Shown one piece after another: positions 7,135 through 12,821 of a DNA stretch of 14,906 nucleotides; the first letter of the stretch is position 1; every line of letters begins with the position of its first letter. Position numbers and translations under genes: made by a program. Origin of the DNA: a bacterium (lineage in GTDB: Bacteria; Bacillota; Bacilli; Lactobacillales; Streptococcaceae); contig CAJNDL010000042.1 of NCBI GenBank assembly GCA_905221505.1, positions 1 through 14,906 on the forward strand, read 5' to 3'. The notes below the pieces were generated by a model. That model saw only the letters and a list, made by a program, of their open reading frames with translations, ran no database searches and had not been told where the DNA came from.

Positions 7135-7642
7135 AAGCCACCTCCTTATAGAATTTTGTCGCTACTTCTAGGAAATAGCTGGCTAGGTCTTTCCGTTTGA
7201 CGATTGCTGAAAACAGGTCTACCAGCTGACTAAAACTGTAGCCATTCACAAATAGCAAGCGGACAAAAAGTGAAGTCTCATATCTGGTATAAATGCCATT
7301 ACAAATCAGGTCAAAAACCCAACCTTTTAACTCCACTCCAAGCCCCTGCCGTTGCTCTGTCAATTTGTTTACCTCTAATTCTTTCAGAATCGTCAGCAAG
7401 TCCGAACTGGCCAAAGCTATCTCCAAGTCTCTAATTAATTTCCAACCCTCTACTTGCTCTTTTTCATCTTTGACAGCCACATACAAACCTTTATAGTGGA
7501 AATCCGTCAGCGCCTCGCCTATCGGTTCAAAGTAGATGAATTTGAAGTGTTTCCCATTCTTCCAAGCTTGGGTAGGGGTAGACTTGAGAAAGCCAAACAA
7601 GGCCAATTTCTCACTAGACAAGGTTAACTCTATCACTCTCAT
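7127..7642 (-). CDS. hypothetical protein of the replication operon
   Basis: 171 aa, not recognised. The N-terminal third is beta-rich (ALFGFLKSTPTQAWKNGKHF, FKFIYFEPIGEAL). The rest is mostly helical, with FDLICNGIYTRYETSLFVRLL near residues 109-129. There is no motif of the AEP primases that often precede VapE. Its ATG overlaps the stop of the upstream gene (ATGA) and its own end overlaps vapE by 8 bp, so the three are made in a coupled series. A replication accessory such as a loader or primase cofactor is the natural guess from position alone. Confidence 0.6.
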   Translation of the reverse strand: MRVIELTLSSEKLALFGFLKSTPTQAWKNGKHFKFIYFEPIGEALTDFHYKGLYVAVKDEKEQVEGWKLIRDLEIALASSDLLTILKELEVNKLTEQRQGLGVELKGWVFDLICNGIYTRYETSLFVRLLFVNGYSFSQLVDLFSAIVKRKDLASYFLEVATKFYKEVAFE

Positions 7643-7902
7643 TCTCCCACCCCCATAAACTTACGGATCTCGTCCACTTTATAATAAACTTTTCTGCTAT
7701 CGTCTCCTGGAGGCTGATAACGCTTCAAGCCCATTTTTTCCCATTTTTGTAAGGTCAAGTATTTTATATCTAACTCTTCTTGTACTCGTTTTGCGGAAAT
7801 CAGTCCAATGATTCGGGGAGGTATTTTCTCATGGCTTTTCAGGTAACGTTCTAAGGCTTCTAATATTTTTATTTGAAGTTCTTCAATCATCCTTTCAAAC
7901 AT
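7639..7902 (-). CDS. excisionase-like winged-helix DNA-binding protein
   Basis: 87 aa from the ATG at 7902, which has GGAGG 8 nt upstream; a longer in-frame start at 7950 lacks this signal. After a helical N-terminus (FERMIEELQIKILEALERYL), residues about 30-85 form a MerR/excisionase-type winged helix: ISAKRVQEELDIKYLTLQKW, then a wing region with YQPPGDDSRKVYY and VDEIRKFM. Such proteins act as excisionases (bending DNA at att) or as replication or regulatory factors. The ribosome-binding site lies in the last codons of the upstream gene, and the stop overlaps the next start (ATGA). Being in the replication operon far from int, an Xis role is possible but not shown. Confidence 0.68.
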   Translation of the reverse strand: MFERMIEELQIKILEALERYLKSHEKIPPRIIGLISAKRVQEELDIKYLTLQKWEKMGLKRYQPPGDDSRKVYYKVDEIRKFMGVGE

Positions 7903-7906
7903 ATCA

Positions 7907-8113
7907 TCACCTCCACGGCTTAATGCCTGCAAGCTGGATATATCGACCATAGTCAGGGCTTAAACTTTCACTCGGTCTTTCTCCTAGTTTCCTGTTTTCT
8001 AGCTCCATTTGAGCGCACTTTTTGCGGTCTCGATGATTTAGATATATGAGAAAGCCAATCAAAATCACGGTAAAAATAAGCGCCTGTGTATTGCTTAAAT
8101 CTAGTTCATTCAT
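7907..8113 (-). CDS. small single-pass membrane protein
   Basis: 68 aa. Residues about 10-25 (TQALIFTVILIGFLIYL) form one transmembrane helix, followed by a basic cluster NHRDRKK that predicts an N-out, C-in topology. The cytoplasmic tail is polar and unremarkable. The ATG overlaps the upstream stop (ATGA), and its final codons contain the ribosome-binding site of the next gene, so it is tightly embedded in the operon. The function is unknown. Small membrane proteins of satellites and phages often act in exclusion or host interference, but nothing specific can be read here. Confidence 0.62.
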   Translation of the reverse strand: MNELDLSNTQALIFTVILIGFLIYLNHRDRKKCAQMELENRKLGERPSESLSPDYGRYIQLAGIKPWR

Positions 8114-8541
8114 TTTAATAGCCCTCTTTTTTGTAAATCAGAAACTACTAAACTACGTAAATACGTCCAAGTTGAAGCAGTCTCATGAGTAATATCATTA
8201 CTTAACTTGTTTTCGCTTATTACTTGATTTAAGTAATTGAATAGCAACCAGTCAGGTTTCTTATTGTACATTTCTGTACACTCATCGTCATATTTTTTTA
8301 ATTCTCCCAGTAAGTTCTCAACATTCTTATTATAAAATTCTTCATGACTAGCTTCCTGCATCTTGTATGCTTCAGATAATTTATAAAAACTTAGCCATAG
8401 ATCAGTAATTACTGAATTACAATCTTCAACAATTTCCATTGCGCCAATATAATTCTTAGAATTATGCCACTCTGATAAAATATCTAGCTTTTCCTCTACA
8501 AGTACCAACTCGTTTTCAAATTCTTTAAAATAGTCATTCAT
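8110..8541 (-). CDS. hypothetical acidic helical protein
   Basis: 143 aa, acidic and predicted helical throughout (EFENELVLVEEKLDILSEW, then NVENLLGELKKYDDECTEMY). There is no signal peptide, membrane segment or catalytic motif, and I do not recognise the family. The start ATG has AAGG 7 nt upstream. The stop overlaps the start of the small membrane protein gene (ATGA). It is the first gene after a 208-bp structured gap, so it may be preceded by regulatory RNA. Confidence 0.58.
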   Translation of the reverse strand: MNDYFKEFENELVLVEEKLDILSEWHNSKNYIGAMEIVEDCNSVITDLWLSFYKLSEAYKMQEASHEEFYNKNVENLLGELKKYDDECTEMYNKKPDWLLFNYLNQVISENKLSNDITHETASTWTYLRSLVVSDLQKRGLLK

Positions 8542-8749
8542 ATTTTTACCTTTTTCTTTTGGTTTGCCTGTTTCCTATACACGATTAGTACCACTCCAAA
8601 CGCTGGGCGATTGCCCCTAGTTGGCGGACGCATGTAGTGATGTTTCGTGGGTAAATACCCACATTTCCGCTAAACAAGTGCTTAGAATCGCCGTGTCAGC
8701 ACTCGTTTTTCAAAACCTTTTCTAATTGCTTGCCTGCACTTCGGTTTTC
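8542..8749. other. structured intergenic segment with hairpins and a 28-bp repeat copy
   Basis: There is no gene here. The stretch is dense in stem-loops: GGGC/GCCC enclosed by CCAA/TTGG (about 8597-8624), GTGGGTA/TACCCAC (about 8648-8663) enclosed by GCGGA/TCCGC, and AGTGCT/AGCACT followed on the plus strand by TTTTT (about 8680-8710). A copy of the 28-bp repeat shared with the integrase leader follows (8710-8737). Structures exist on both strands, so it may be the leader of the 8541 gene on the minus strand or a plus-strand RNA ending in the terminator-like stem. Confidence 0.4.
8710..8737 (+). repeat. 28-bp repeat copy 1 (core TTGCTTGCCTGC)
   Basis: This copy is exactly identical over 28 bp to 13443-13470, the region at and just after the integrase promoter -10 box. 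It shares 18 bp with 13153-13178. It is non-coding here. The recurrence of an exact 28-mer 4.7 kb apart suggests a protein-binding or recombination sequence. Confidence 0.8.
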
Positions 8750-8899
8750 TTAGTTTTTCTTCGTTTCGTTTTCGATTTGATCGCCTAATCTTTTCCAGGC
8801 TCTATCAAATTCATCACGTTGAATTTCTTTACTATGTAATTGCCTTGCTAACTCCATGCCTCTGCGCATGAATCTAGCGAAGTGGGTTTTTGCTTCCAT
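8750..8899 (-). CDS. small hypothetical protein, 49 aa
   Basis: 49 aa, starting at the ATG at 8897-8899 with GGAGGG 8 nt upstream, which is a strong ribosome-binding site lying within the last codons of the preceding gene. The peptide begins MEAKTHFARFMRRGMELARQ and is a single basic-then-acidic amphipathic helix pattern. The stop of the previous gene is 1 bp away, so it belongs to the same operon. I do not recognise it. Comparable tiny helical proteins occur in many Gram-positive phage early regions. Confidence 0.6.
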   Translation of the reverse strand: MEAKTHFARFMRRGMELARQLHSKEIQRDEFDRAWKRLGDQIENETKKN

Positions 8900-8900
8900 C

Positions 8901-9329
8901 CTAGCCCTCCATCATGTCATAAAGTAGGGCGTAGTGCTTATCTGGGATTCTGTCCAAGGCTTTCAATCCGTCGTGTTCTGCTTTTTGTCTGGTTTCCGCC
9001 TTGACTGTGCTATCAAAGGCGATAGAAAAGGCGTTTAGCATAGCCTTGTAGCGGTCTACGCTCTTCAAATAGCGCCCACGGTCTGACAATTCCTTATCTT
9101 CCAGTTCCTCTTTTACCGAATCGTCCAAGAGTGCGAACTTGGAGTACACCCCTTTTTCTACTTCAAATCCTAGACGTTTGTTTTGTCTCAGGTTGTAAAG
9201 GTTAACCCTACAACTCTCCAAGTTGCGATAGCCTAATACTCCAGCGATTTCTTCTAAATTTTTGCCCTCTAATTCGGACAATTTTTCAGCAATATCCTTG
9301 AATTTTACTGCTTGATGTTGTTTTCCCAT
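8901..9329 (-). CDS. hypothetical HTH-like protein
   Basis: 142 aa from the ATG at 9329, chosen because GAGG lies 7 nt upstream. A longer frame from 9422 lacks a ribosome-binding site and includes a strong plus-strand promoter. Residues about 9-45 read as a helix-turn-helix (FKDIAEKLSELEGKNLEEIA, then GVLGYRNLESCRVNLYNLRQ), suggesting DNA binding. The remainder is helical and acidic (LLDDSVKEELEDKELSDRGR). The pattern is reminiscent of small-terminase or regulator N-termini but is too general to assign. It heads the replication operon of coupled small genes. Confidence 0.58.
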   Translation of the reverse strand: MGKQHQAVKFKDIAEKLSELEGKNLEEIAGVLGYRNLESCRVNLYNLRQNKRLGFEVEKGVYSKFALLDDSVKEELEDKELSDRGRYLKSVDRYKAMLNAFSIAFDSTVKAETRQKAEHDGLKALDRIPDKHYALLYDMMEG

Positions 9330-9378
9330 TGTATACCTCATTTTTGGGGTACGCAAAAAGCGCACTCTATTTCTATGT

Positions 9379-9490
9379 TTGACAAATAAGAGTACGCATG
9401 ATAAGATATTTACGTACCTCATTCGTGGGGGCTAAGTCTGTTACGTTATCGCTTTGGTCGGTTGAGAACGTAGCAGGCTTCTTTTATTTT
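9379..9490 (+). ncRNA. candidate plus-strand small RNA with strong promoter and terminator
   Basis: A near-perfect plus-strand promoter (TTGACA at 9379-9384, 17 bp, extended -10 TGATAAGAT ending at 9407) lies opposite to the surrounding genes. About 20 nt after the predicted start comes a 14-bp stem in which AAGTCTGTTACGTT pairs with AACGTAGCAGGCTT, followed by CTTTTATTTTT. The two non-Watson-Crick pairs are G-U only when read as plus-strand RNA, which supports this orientation. The transcript would be about 75 nt (9414-9488). It ends at the stop codon of the ribbon-helix-helix gene. Confidence 0.58.
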
Positions 9491-9657
9491 TGTGACTTTA
9501 AAAGTTGAATGCCTTTAACTATCGTATCAGCTTTAGAAATATTCAAACTGTCAGCGACTTCTTGAATTTCGTTGTATTCGTCTGCTGTCAGTCTAACCTC
9601 TAATCGCTTATCACGCTTAGCATTCCCCTTTATCGGTCTTCCTGTTCTTGGGCTCAT
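9484..9657 (-). CDS. ribbon-helix-helix (CopG/Arc-type) DNA-binding protein
   Basis: 57 aa, ATG at 9657 with AAAGGAG 8 nt upstream. A basic N-terminus (SPRTGRPIKGNAKRDK) leads into a ribbon strand RLEVRLT and two helices (ADEYNEIQEVADSLN and SKADTIVKGIQLLKSQ), the typical RHH fold of small repressors. It has its own consensus promoter with an inverted repeat CCGTGC/GCACGG spanning the -10 region (9680-9708), so autoregulation is likely. It may control copy number or the switch of the downstream replication operon. Confidence 0.75.
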   Translation of the reverse strand: MSPRTGRPIKGNAKRDKRLEVRLTADEYNEIQEVADSLNISKADTIVKGIQLLKSQK

Positions 9658-9679
9658 TATATCACTCCTTTACTTTTGC

Positions 9680-9719
9680 CCGTGCTTTTATTATATACTT
9701 ATGCACGGTATAATGTCAA
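9680..9719 (-). promoter_or_regulatory. promoter and operator of the RHH gene
   Basis: The minus-strand -35 TTGACA (9714-9719) and -10 TATAAT (9690-9695) are both perfect, with an 18-bp spacer. CCGTGC in the spacer (9703-9708) and GCACGG just after the -10 (9680-9685) form an inverted repeat that brackets the -10 box. This is the expected geometry for an autorepressing RHH dimer-of-dimers. Binding is inferred. Confidence 0.75.
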
Positions 9720-9780
9720 CCCCTAAACCGAAAAAAATTTAAAATCTTCTCAGCGTACCTTATTTTATTTTCAATGTACT

Positions 9781-9890
9781 AGCGGAAACCGCTGTATTAT
9801 GCTATAATCTAGGTATAGAAAAAATATCTATACTCTTAATCCAGTCGCTTGCTTCGGTCGCCAAACTCTCCGCAAGTGACTTTTTTTGTT
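9781..9890 (+). ncRNA. candidate plus-strand small RNA between RHH and 82-aa gene
   Basis: A plus-strand extended -10 (TGCTATAAT, -10 at 9803-9808) is preceded by a perfect dyad AGCGG-AAA-CCGCT (9781-9793), a possible operator. The -35 is weak. The predicted RNA starts near 9813 with a hairpin GTATAGA/TCTATAC (9813-9833). It ends in a terminator in which AGTCGCTTGC (9843-9852) pairs with GCAAGTGACT (9872-9881), followed by seven T. The one G-U pair is allowed only on this strand. Length is about 75 nt. It lies antisense to any read-through of the minus-strand early operon. Confidence 0.58.
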
Positions 9891-9898
9891 GCCTTTTT

Positions 9899-10147
9899 TC
9901 ATGCTTTCTTCCCTGTCTGGGGGCTATAAAGCAAGTCTTTACTTTCGATAAGATCCAGAATCCAGCTGAATCCCTGCTCCACCGTTTCAAGAAATGCGCC
10001 CAGGTCTTCACTGTCCAAGTTCTCGTAGTTCATACAAAGATATTCGGCTAATTGTCTGTCCATCTCAACTAGCTTTTTAAAATCCTTGAAATACTTAGGA
10101 ATTTCTACTCCCTTGGCATTTGTAACTGTCTTAAAATCATTTTCCAT
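9899..10147 (-). CDS. hypothetical protein, 82 aa
   Basis: 82 aa, ATG at 10147 with TAGGAG 8 nt upstream. The chain is acidic (NYENLDSEDLGAFLETVEQG) with an N-terminal segment VTNAKGVEIPKYFKDFKKLV. I do not recognise the family; similar small acidic proteins follow Rha or antirepressor genes in streptococcal phages. It lies 11 bp after the Rha-type gene and clearly in its operon. Its stop is next to the plus-strand terminator of the small RNA at 9812, so the two transcripts may collide or be mutually insulated. Confidence 0.6.
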   Translation of the reverse strand: MENDFKTVTNAKGVEIPKYFKDFKKLVEMDRQLAEYLCMNYENLDSEDLGAFLETVEQGFSWILDLIESKDLLYSPQTGKKA

Positions 10148-10158
10148 TTTCTATACTC

Positions 10159-10764
10159 CTATGCTTTAAAAATTAGTTCTTTAATTTCTGAATATCTCAT
10201 ATTCAAGTTGATCATCGCTATTGCCATATCTTCCAAACGCTGATAGTTTGTCAGTTCCGCGCTTGTTAAACTGTCAATACCGTTTTCACTTTCTCGCTCT
10301 TGCATGAGTTGGGCTTTGTTTTTCCCAGTCGCTCCCTTTAGCAGTAGGTTTGTAAGAGTGCTATAGGCATGCTTGGGTGCTTTCTCCCATGATTTGATAG
10401 ATTCGGTTAAGGTCTTGCGCTTTGGCTTTTCCAGTTCTCTTTGAAGATAACGTTTAGAAAGTTCATCACGCATTTCAAAGAATGCTTTGACTAGGTTCAT
10501 TTTGAATTGCCGTACAGGTTCGGTATTCTTTAGATAAGTAATCAGCAAGGTTGCCTGTTGCTCGTTCAAACGATAGATTTTCATCGGTCTCCCTCGTCCG
10601 TCTAATTTACGCATTTCAAATGCGATAATTCCATAGTTTTCAAAATCAGCTTTATGCTTTCTCAAAAGTTCTTGTATTGTGTGATGAGTAACTTCAGCAC
10701 ATTCAGCGATAATCTCGCTCGTAGTATACGGCTCTTTCTTGCCGTCCATGTAAACCAGTTCCAT
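10159..10764 (-). CDS. Rha family phage regulatory protein
   Basis: 201 aa from the ATG at 10764, which has AGGAG 7 nt upstream; a longer frame to 10800 overlaps the previous gene and lacks this signal. The N-terminal 100 residues match the pRha domain: TSEIIAECAEVTHHTIQELL, FEMRKLDGRGRPMKIYRLNE and LLITYLKNTEPVRQFKMNLV. Rha proteins are phage early regulators or antirepressors. The C-terminal half is basic then acidic, with no ORF6N or ANT domain. It is the second gene of the divergent operon, next to the Cro-like gene. In a PICI it could take part in derepression or in interference with the helper. Confidence 0.87.
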   Translation of the reverse strand: MELVYMDGKKEPYTTSEIIAECAEVTHHTIQELLRKHKADFENYGIIAFEMRKLDGRGRPMKIYRLNEQQATLLITYLKNTEPVRQFKMNLVKAFFEMRDELSKRYLQRELEKPKRKTLTESIKSWEKAPKHAYSTLTNLLLKGATGKNKAQLMQERESENGIDSLTSAELTNYQRLEDMAIAMINLNMRYSEIKELIFKA

Positions 10765-10778
10765 TGGTTCGCTCCTTT

Positions 10779-10991
10779 CTAATAATCTTCCGCAAGCCAC
10801 TGCATGGCTTTTTGATAAATGCTAGGCTTTACTTCGCCACCGTCTCGGATTTTTCGATAGGTAACTTGTGTTACTCCGATTTCCTCGCCTGCTTGCTTTG
10901 CAGTCAATTTCTTGTCTGCCTGCTTTCGGCGAATCGCTTTTGCTTGTGTTGAGGTAATAAGCAATGAAGTTTCTCCTTTCTTTTCTAACAT
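10779..10991 (-). CDS. Cro-like XRE helix-turn-helix regulator
   Basis: 70 aa from the ATG at 10991. A TTG at 10964, which has AAAGGAG 8 nt upstream, would give 61 aa and may be the better start; the ATG has AGGAG 11 nt upstream. The HTH spans LTAKQAGEEIGVTQVTYRKIRDGG. This is the first gene of the minus-strand operon, divergent from the repressor, so it corresponds to the Cro/Str position that opposes the C1/Stl repressor. Two identical operators (10986-10999 and 11046-11059) flank its promoter, and one overlaps the ATG itself. Confidence 0.82.
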   Translation of the reverse strand: MLEKKGETSLLITSTQAKAIRRKQADKKLTAKQAGEEIGVTQVTYRKIRDGGEVKPSIYQKAMQWLAEDY

Positions 10992-11083
10992 TTTTGTTAT
11001 TTCTCCTGTATTCTACTAAATAAAATGTTAGTTGTCAAGAGTTTCTAACATTTTTGTTAAAAAATATTTTTTTATGTTATAAT
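10986..11083. promoter_or_regulatory. divergent switch: two promoters and two identical operators
   Basis: The minus-strand promoter has TTGACA (11033-11038) and TAGAAT (11010-11015) with a 17-bp spacer. The plus-strand promoter has TTGTTA (11054-11059), an 18-bp spacer and extended -10 TGTTATAAT (-10 at 11078-11083). The sequence TAACATTTTTGTTA, a dyad of TAACA and TGTTA, occurs exactly at 10986-10999 and 11046-11059. A half-site-like ATGTTAG lies near 11025 and TATGTTA near 11074. The first operator lies just downstream of the minus-strand start and the second covers the plus-strand -35, as in a C1/Cro switch. Confidence 0.82.
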
Positions 11084-11102
11084 TATCTTGAGGTAATATA
11101 CA

Positions 11103-11678
11103 ATGAACCAATTACAAGAGTTACGAAAAAAAAACGGGGATACCCAAAAAACACTTGCTGAACTTCTTGGAGTATCAGAGATGACAATATCCCGCTGGGA
11201 AAAAGAAAAAGAATTAAAAATTAAATATGAATACTTACAAAAATTAGCAGAGTATTTTAAAGTAAGCATTGGTCATCTATTAGGAATTACTAATGATTTT
11301 GAACAGGAATCCAATGACACTGGAGATATTGACCCTAAAAGGTTTTCAAAAGGTTTTGATAAACTTTTACTTTTAACTGGATACACCTCCCAAGAACAAC
11401 TGATTTCTTCAATTAAAGAATCTTTTAATACTGAAAAATTTACTGAAAATTTCCTTTCAGAAAATTCGTTCATAGATGAGGAAGATTTTAAAATAAAATA
11501 TCAAGAAGCAATTGAAAAGCAAACCCAAAATGTTTTAGGTGAGTTATCGGTTTTAAGTATCGCTATTTCTTACCTTAATGATGAGGCTAGTGAACTTCTA
11601 TCAATTTTCTTCTTTTTATCAGATGATGATAGAGAAAAACTATTAGATATTGCTAGAGTATTTTCTCAGAACAAATAA
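11103..11678 (+). CDS. C1/Stl-like XRE repressor without peptidase domain
   Basis: 191 aa. An N-terminal XRE HTH (about residues 1-65, QKTLAELLGVSEMTISRWEK) is followed by a helical C-terminal region of about 125 residues with no S24 (LexA-type) Ser/Lys protease pattern. It lies in the master-repressor position, divergent from the Cro-like gene. The lack of a self-cleavage domain implies that derepression needs a partner, as with SaPI Stl proteins that bind a helper-phage protein. This is established for that family but inferred here. The RBS is GAGG, 9 nt before the ATG. Confidence 0.85.
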   Translation: MNQLQELRKKNGDTQKTLAELLGVSEMTISRWEKEKELKIKYEYLQKLAEYFKVSIGHLLGITNDFEQESNDTGDIDPKRFSKGFDKLLLLTGYTSQEQLISSIKESFNTEKFTENFLSENSFIDEEDFKIKYQEAIEKQTQNVLGELSVLSIAISYLNDEASELLSIFFFLSDDDREKLLDIARVFSQNK

Positions 11679-11711
11679 CCACTATGGTATTTGAAAAGAT
11701 CCTTTAAAAAC

Positions 11712-11833
11712 CCCCATATTCGCCAATAGCAACCCTATTTCTACGGTCTATTGTGCAAAAACAGGGGAAATTGAAGAATAGAAAGCCGATTTTACAGACT
11801 AAAGCGCAAAAAACGGCAAAATTGACAAATAGA
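11712..11833 (+). repeat. long direct repeat copy A (122 bp)
   Basis: This copy is nearly identical to 12822-12944: three substitutions and one A insertion/deletion over 122-123 bp. It starts CCCCCATATTCGCC and ends ATTGACAAATAGA. Each copy also contains two related internal segments of about 35 nt (GCAAAA-rich, then AAATTGA and AATAGA) spaced about 46 nt apart. This copy lies between the repressor and the PemK-like gene and ends in TTGACA, which could be a -35 box for that gene. Confidence 0.92.
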
Positions 11834-11894
11834 GATGACTAATATCTTCTAAACCATCGGCGAAGTCGTGGGCATATATAGAGAGAGAATTAAA

Positions 11895-12659
11895 ATGAAC
11901 AAAGAAAATCCATATTTTGAACAAACCAAACAAAACTACATAGAAGTTGAAAAACTCTATAAACTTGGTAAAGCAAAGCATACATCTTCTAAATACAGAT
12001 TTCTTGCACCAGCAGTTAAAAGACAATCTGAACAATTCTTATTTGAAGCCAAGACTCAAAAAAGAAAATATTGGAAATTCAGTCGTGGTTCTCTGGTATT
12101 CGTAGAGTTCGGTGTAAATATAGGCGGAGAATTATCAAATAATCATTGGGCTATTGTCTTAGACAAAGTAGATAGTCCCTATAAAAAAACACTTACAGTA
12201 ATTCCTCTAACATCTAAAAATCAAATAGATACTGTACTCATAGACGAAGTCATTGCAGAATATCCTTCTATTTTGCTTGATGAATATATTGAAAAATTAC
12301 ACAAAGAATTATTTGCCTACCTAAAATATTTAGATTCCAATAATGCAATTACTGAAGCTGCCTTATCGGATGTCTACCAAGCTTATACAGAACAATTTTC
12401 AAACGAAATAATTCAACCTAAGATAATAGACGATGATAACCTTAAACGGACACAATCAGAAATAAATGACGTTATTGAATTAACTCAATACTACAAAAAA
12501 TACATTAAGCGTTCTTATGCCAAGTGTAATAACCTTCAAACAATCAGCAAAGATAGAATTTTAAAGAAAAATAGATTAGATCCAATCGGAAAAATGAAAG
12601 TATCTGATAACACATTGGACAAAATTAACGAAAAGTTAAAAGAATTATACCTTTTCTAA
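11895..12659 (+). CDS. PemK/MazF-like protein with helical extensions (cargo gene)
   Basis: 254 aa from the ATG at 11895; a GTG at 11868 would add 9 residues but has no ribosome-binding site, and the ATG has only a weak GAGAG. Residues about 56-120 match the PemK/MazF barrel: RGSLVFVEFGVNIGG, then SNNHWAIVLDK and LTVIPLTS, the last being the usual strand with the catalytic Thr/Ser. The remaining 130 residues are helical and are not part of a normal MazF. It is more AT-rich than its neighbours. No antitoxin gene of a known type sits beside it. The family cleaves RNA, so it may be a toxin or anti-phage effector. It is bracketed by direct repeats and lies in the accessory slot of the island. Confidence 0.78.
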   Translation: MNKENPYFEQTKQNYIEVEKLYKLGKAKHTSSKYRFLAPAVKRQSEQFLFEAKTQKRKYWKFSRGSLVFVEFGVNIGGELSNNHWAIVLDKVDSPYKKTLTVIPLTSKNQIDTVLIDEVIAEYPSILLDEYIEKLHKELFAYLKYLDSNNAITEAALSDVYQAYTEQFSNEIIQPKIIDDDNLKRTQSEINDVIELTQYYKKYIKRSYAKCNNLQTISKDRILKKNRLDPIGKMKVSDNTLDKINEKLKELYLF

Positions 12660-12663
12660 TCTC

Positions 12664-12788
12664 TTGACATTTTTTAATAATTATATTACAATACAGCTAT
12701 TAGGAGTTTAGCTCCATAAAGTTTACATTTGGATTTTAGATCCATAACGTGATAGTAGCCGTATTTGATACGGCTACTTTTCTTTTTA
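12664..12788 (+). ncRNA. candidate small RNA 1: two tandem hairpin repeats plus terminator
   Basis: A consensus promoter (TTGACA 12664-12669, 17 bp, TACAAT 12687-12692) starts 5 bp after the PemK-like stop codon. The predicted transcript of about 89 nt (12699-12787) has two tandem 28-nt units. Each carries a 4-bp stem around a TTTAG loop: GGAG/CTCC at 12703-12715 and GGAT/ATCC at 12731-12743. The fourth pair changes from G-C to T-A with pairing kept. It ends with an 11-bp terminator stem (12754-12764 with 12768-12778) and a T-rich tail. No open reading frame of note lies in it. Confidence 0.65.
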
Positions 12789-12821
12789 TATTCTAGTAAA
12801 CATAACTTAAAATAAAAAACT

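Noticed and set aside
9802..10011. 69-codon minus-strand frame
   Set aside because: It overlaps the 82-aa gene in another frame and spans a terminator and RNA hairpin. It has no ribosome-binding site.
11273..11473. Minus-strand frame inside the repressor gene
   Set aside because: It is a shadow of the clearly coding plus-strand repressor. It has no start signal and no recognisable motif.
12700..12755. CRISPR-like repeat array
   Set aside because: There are only two 28-nt units directly abutting, with no spacers and no cas genes. The covarying stems fit a structured RNA better.
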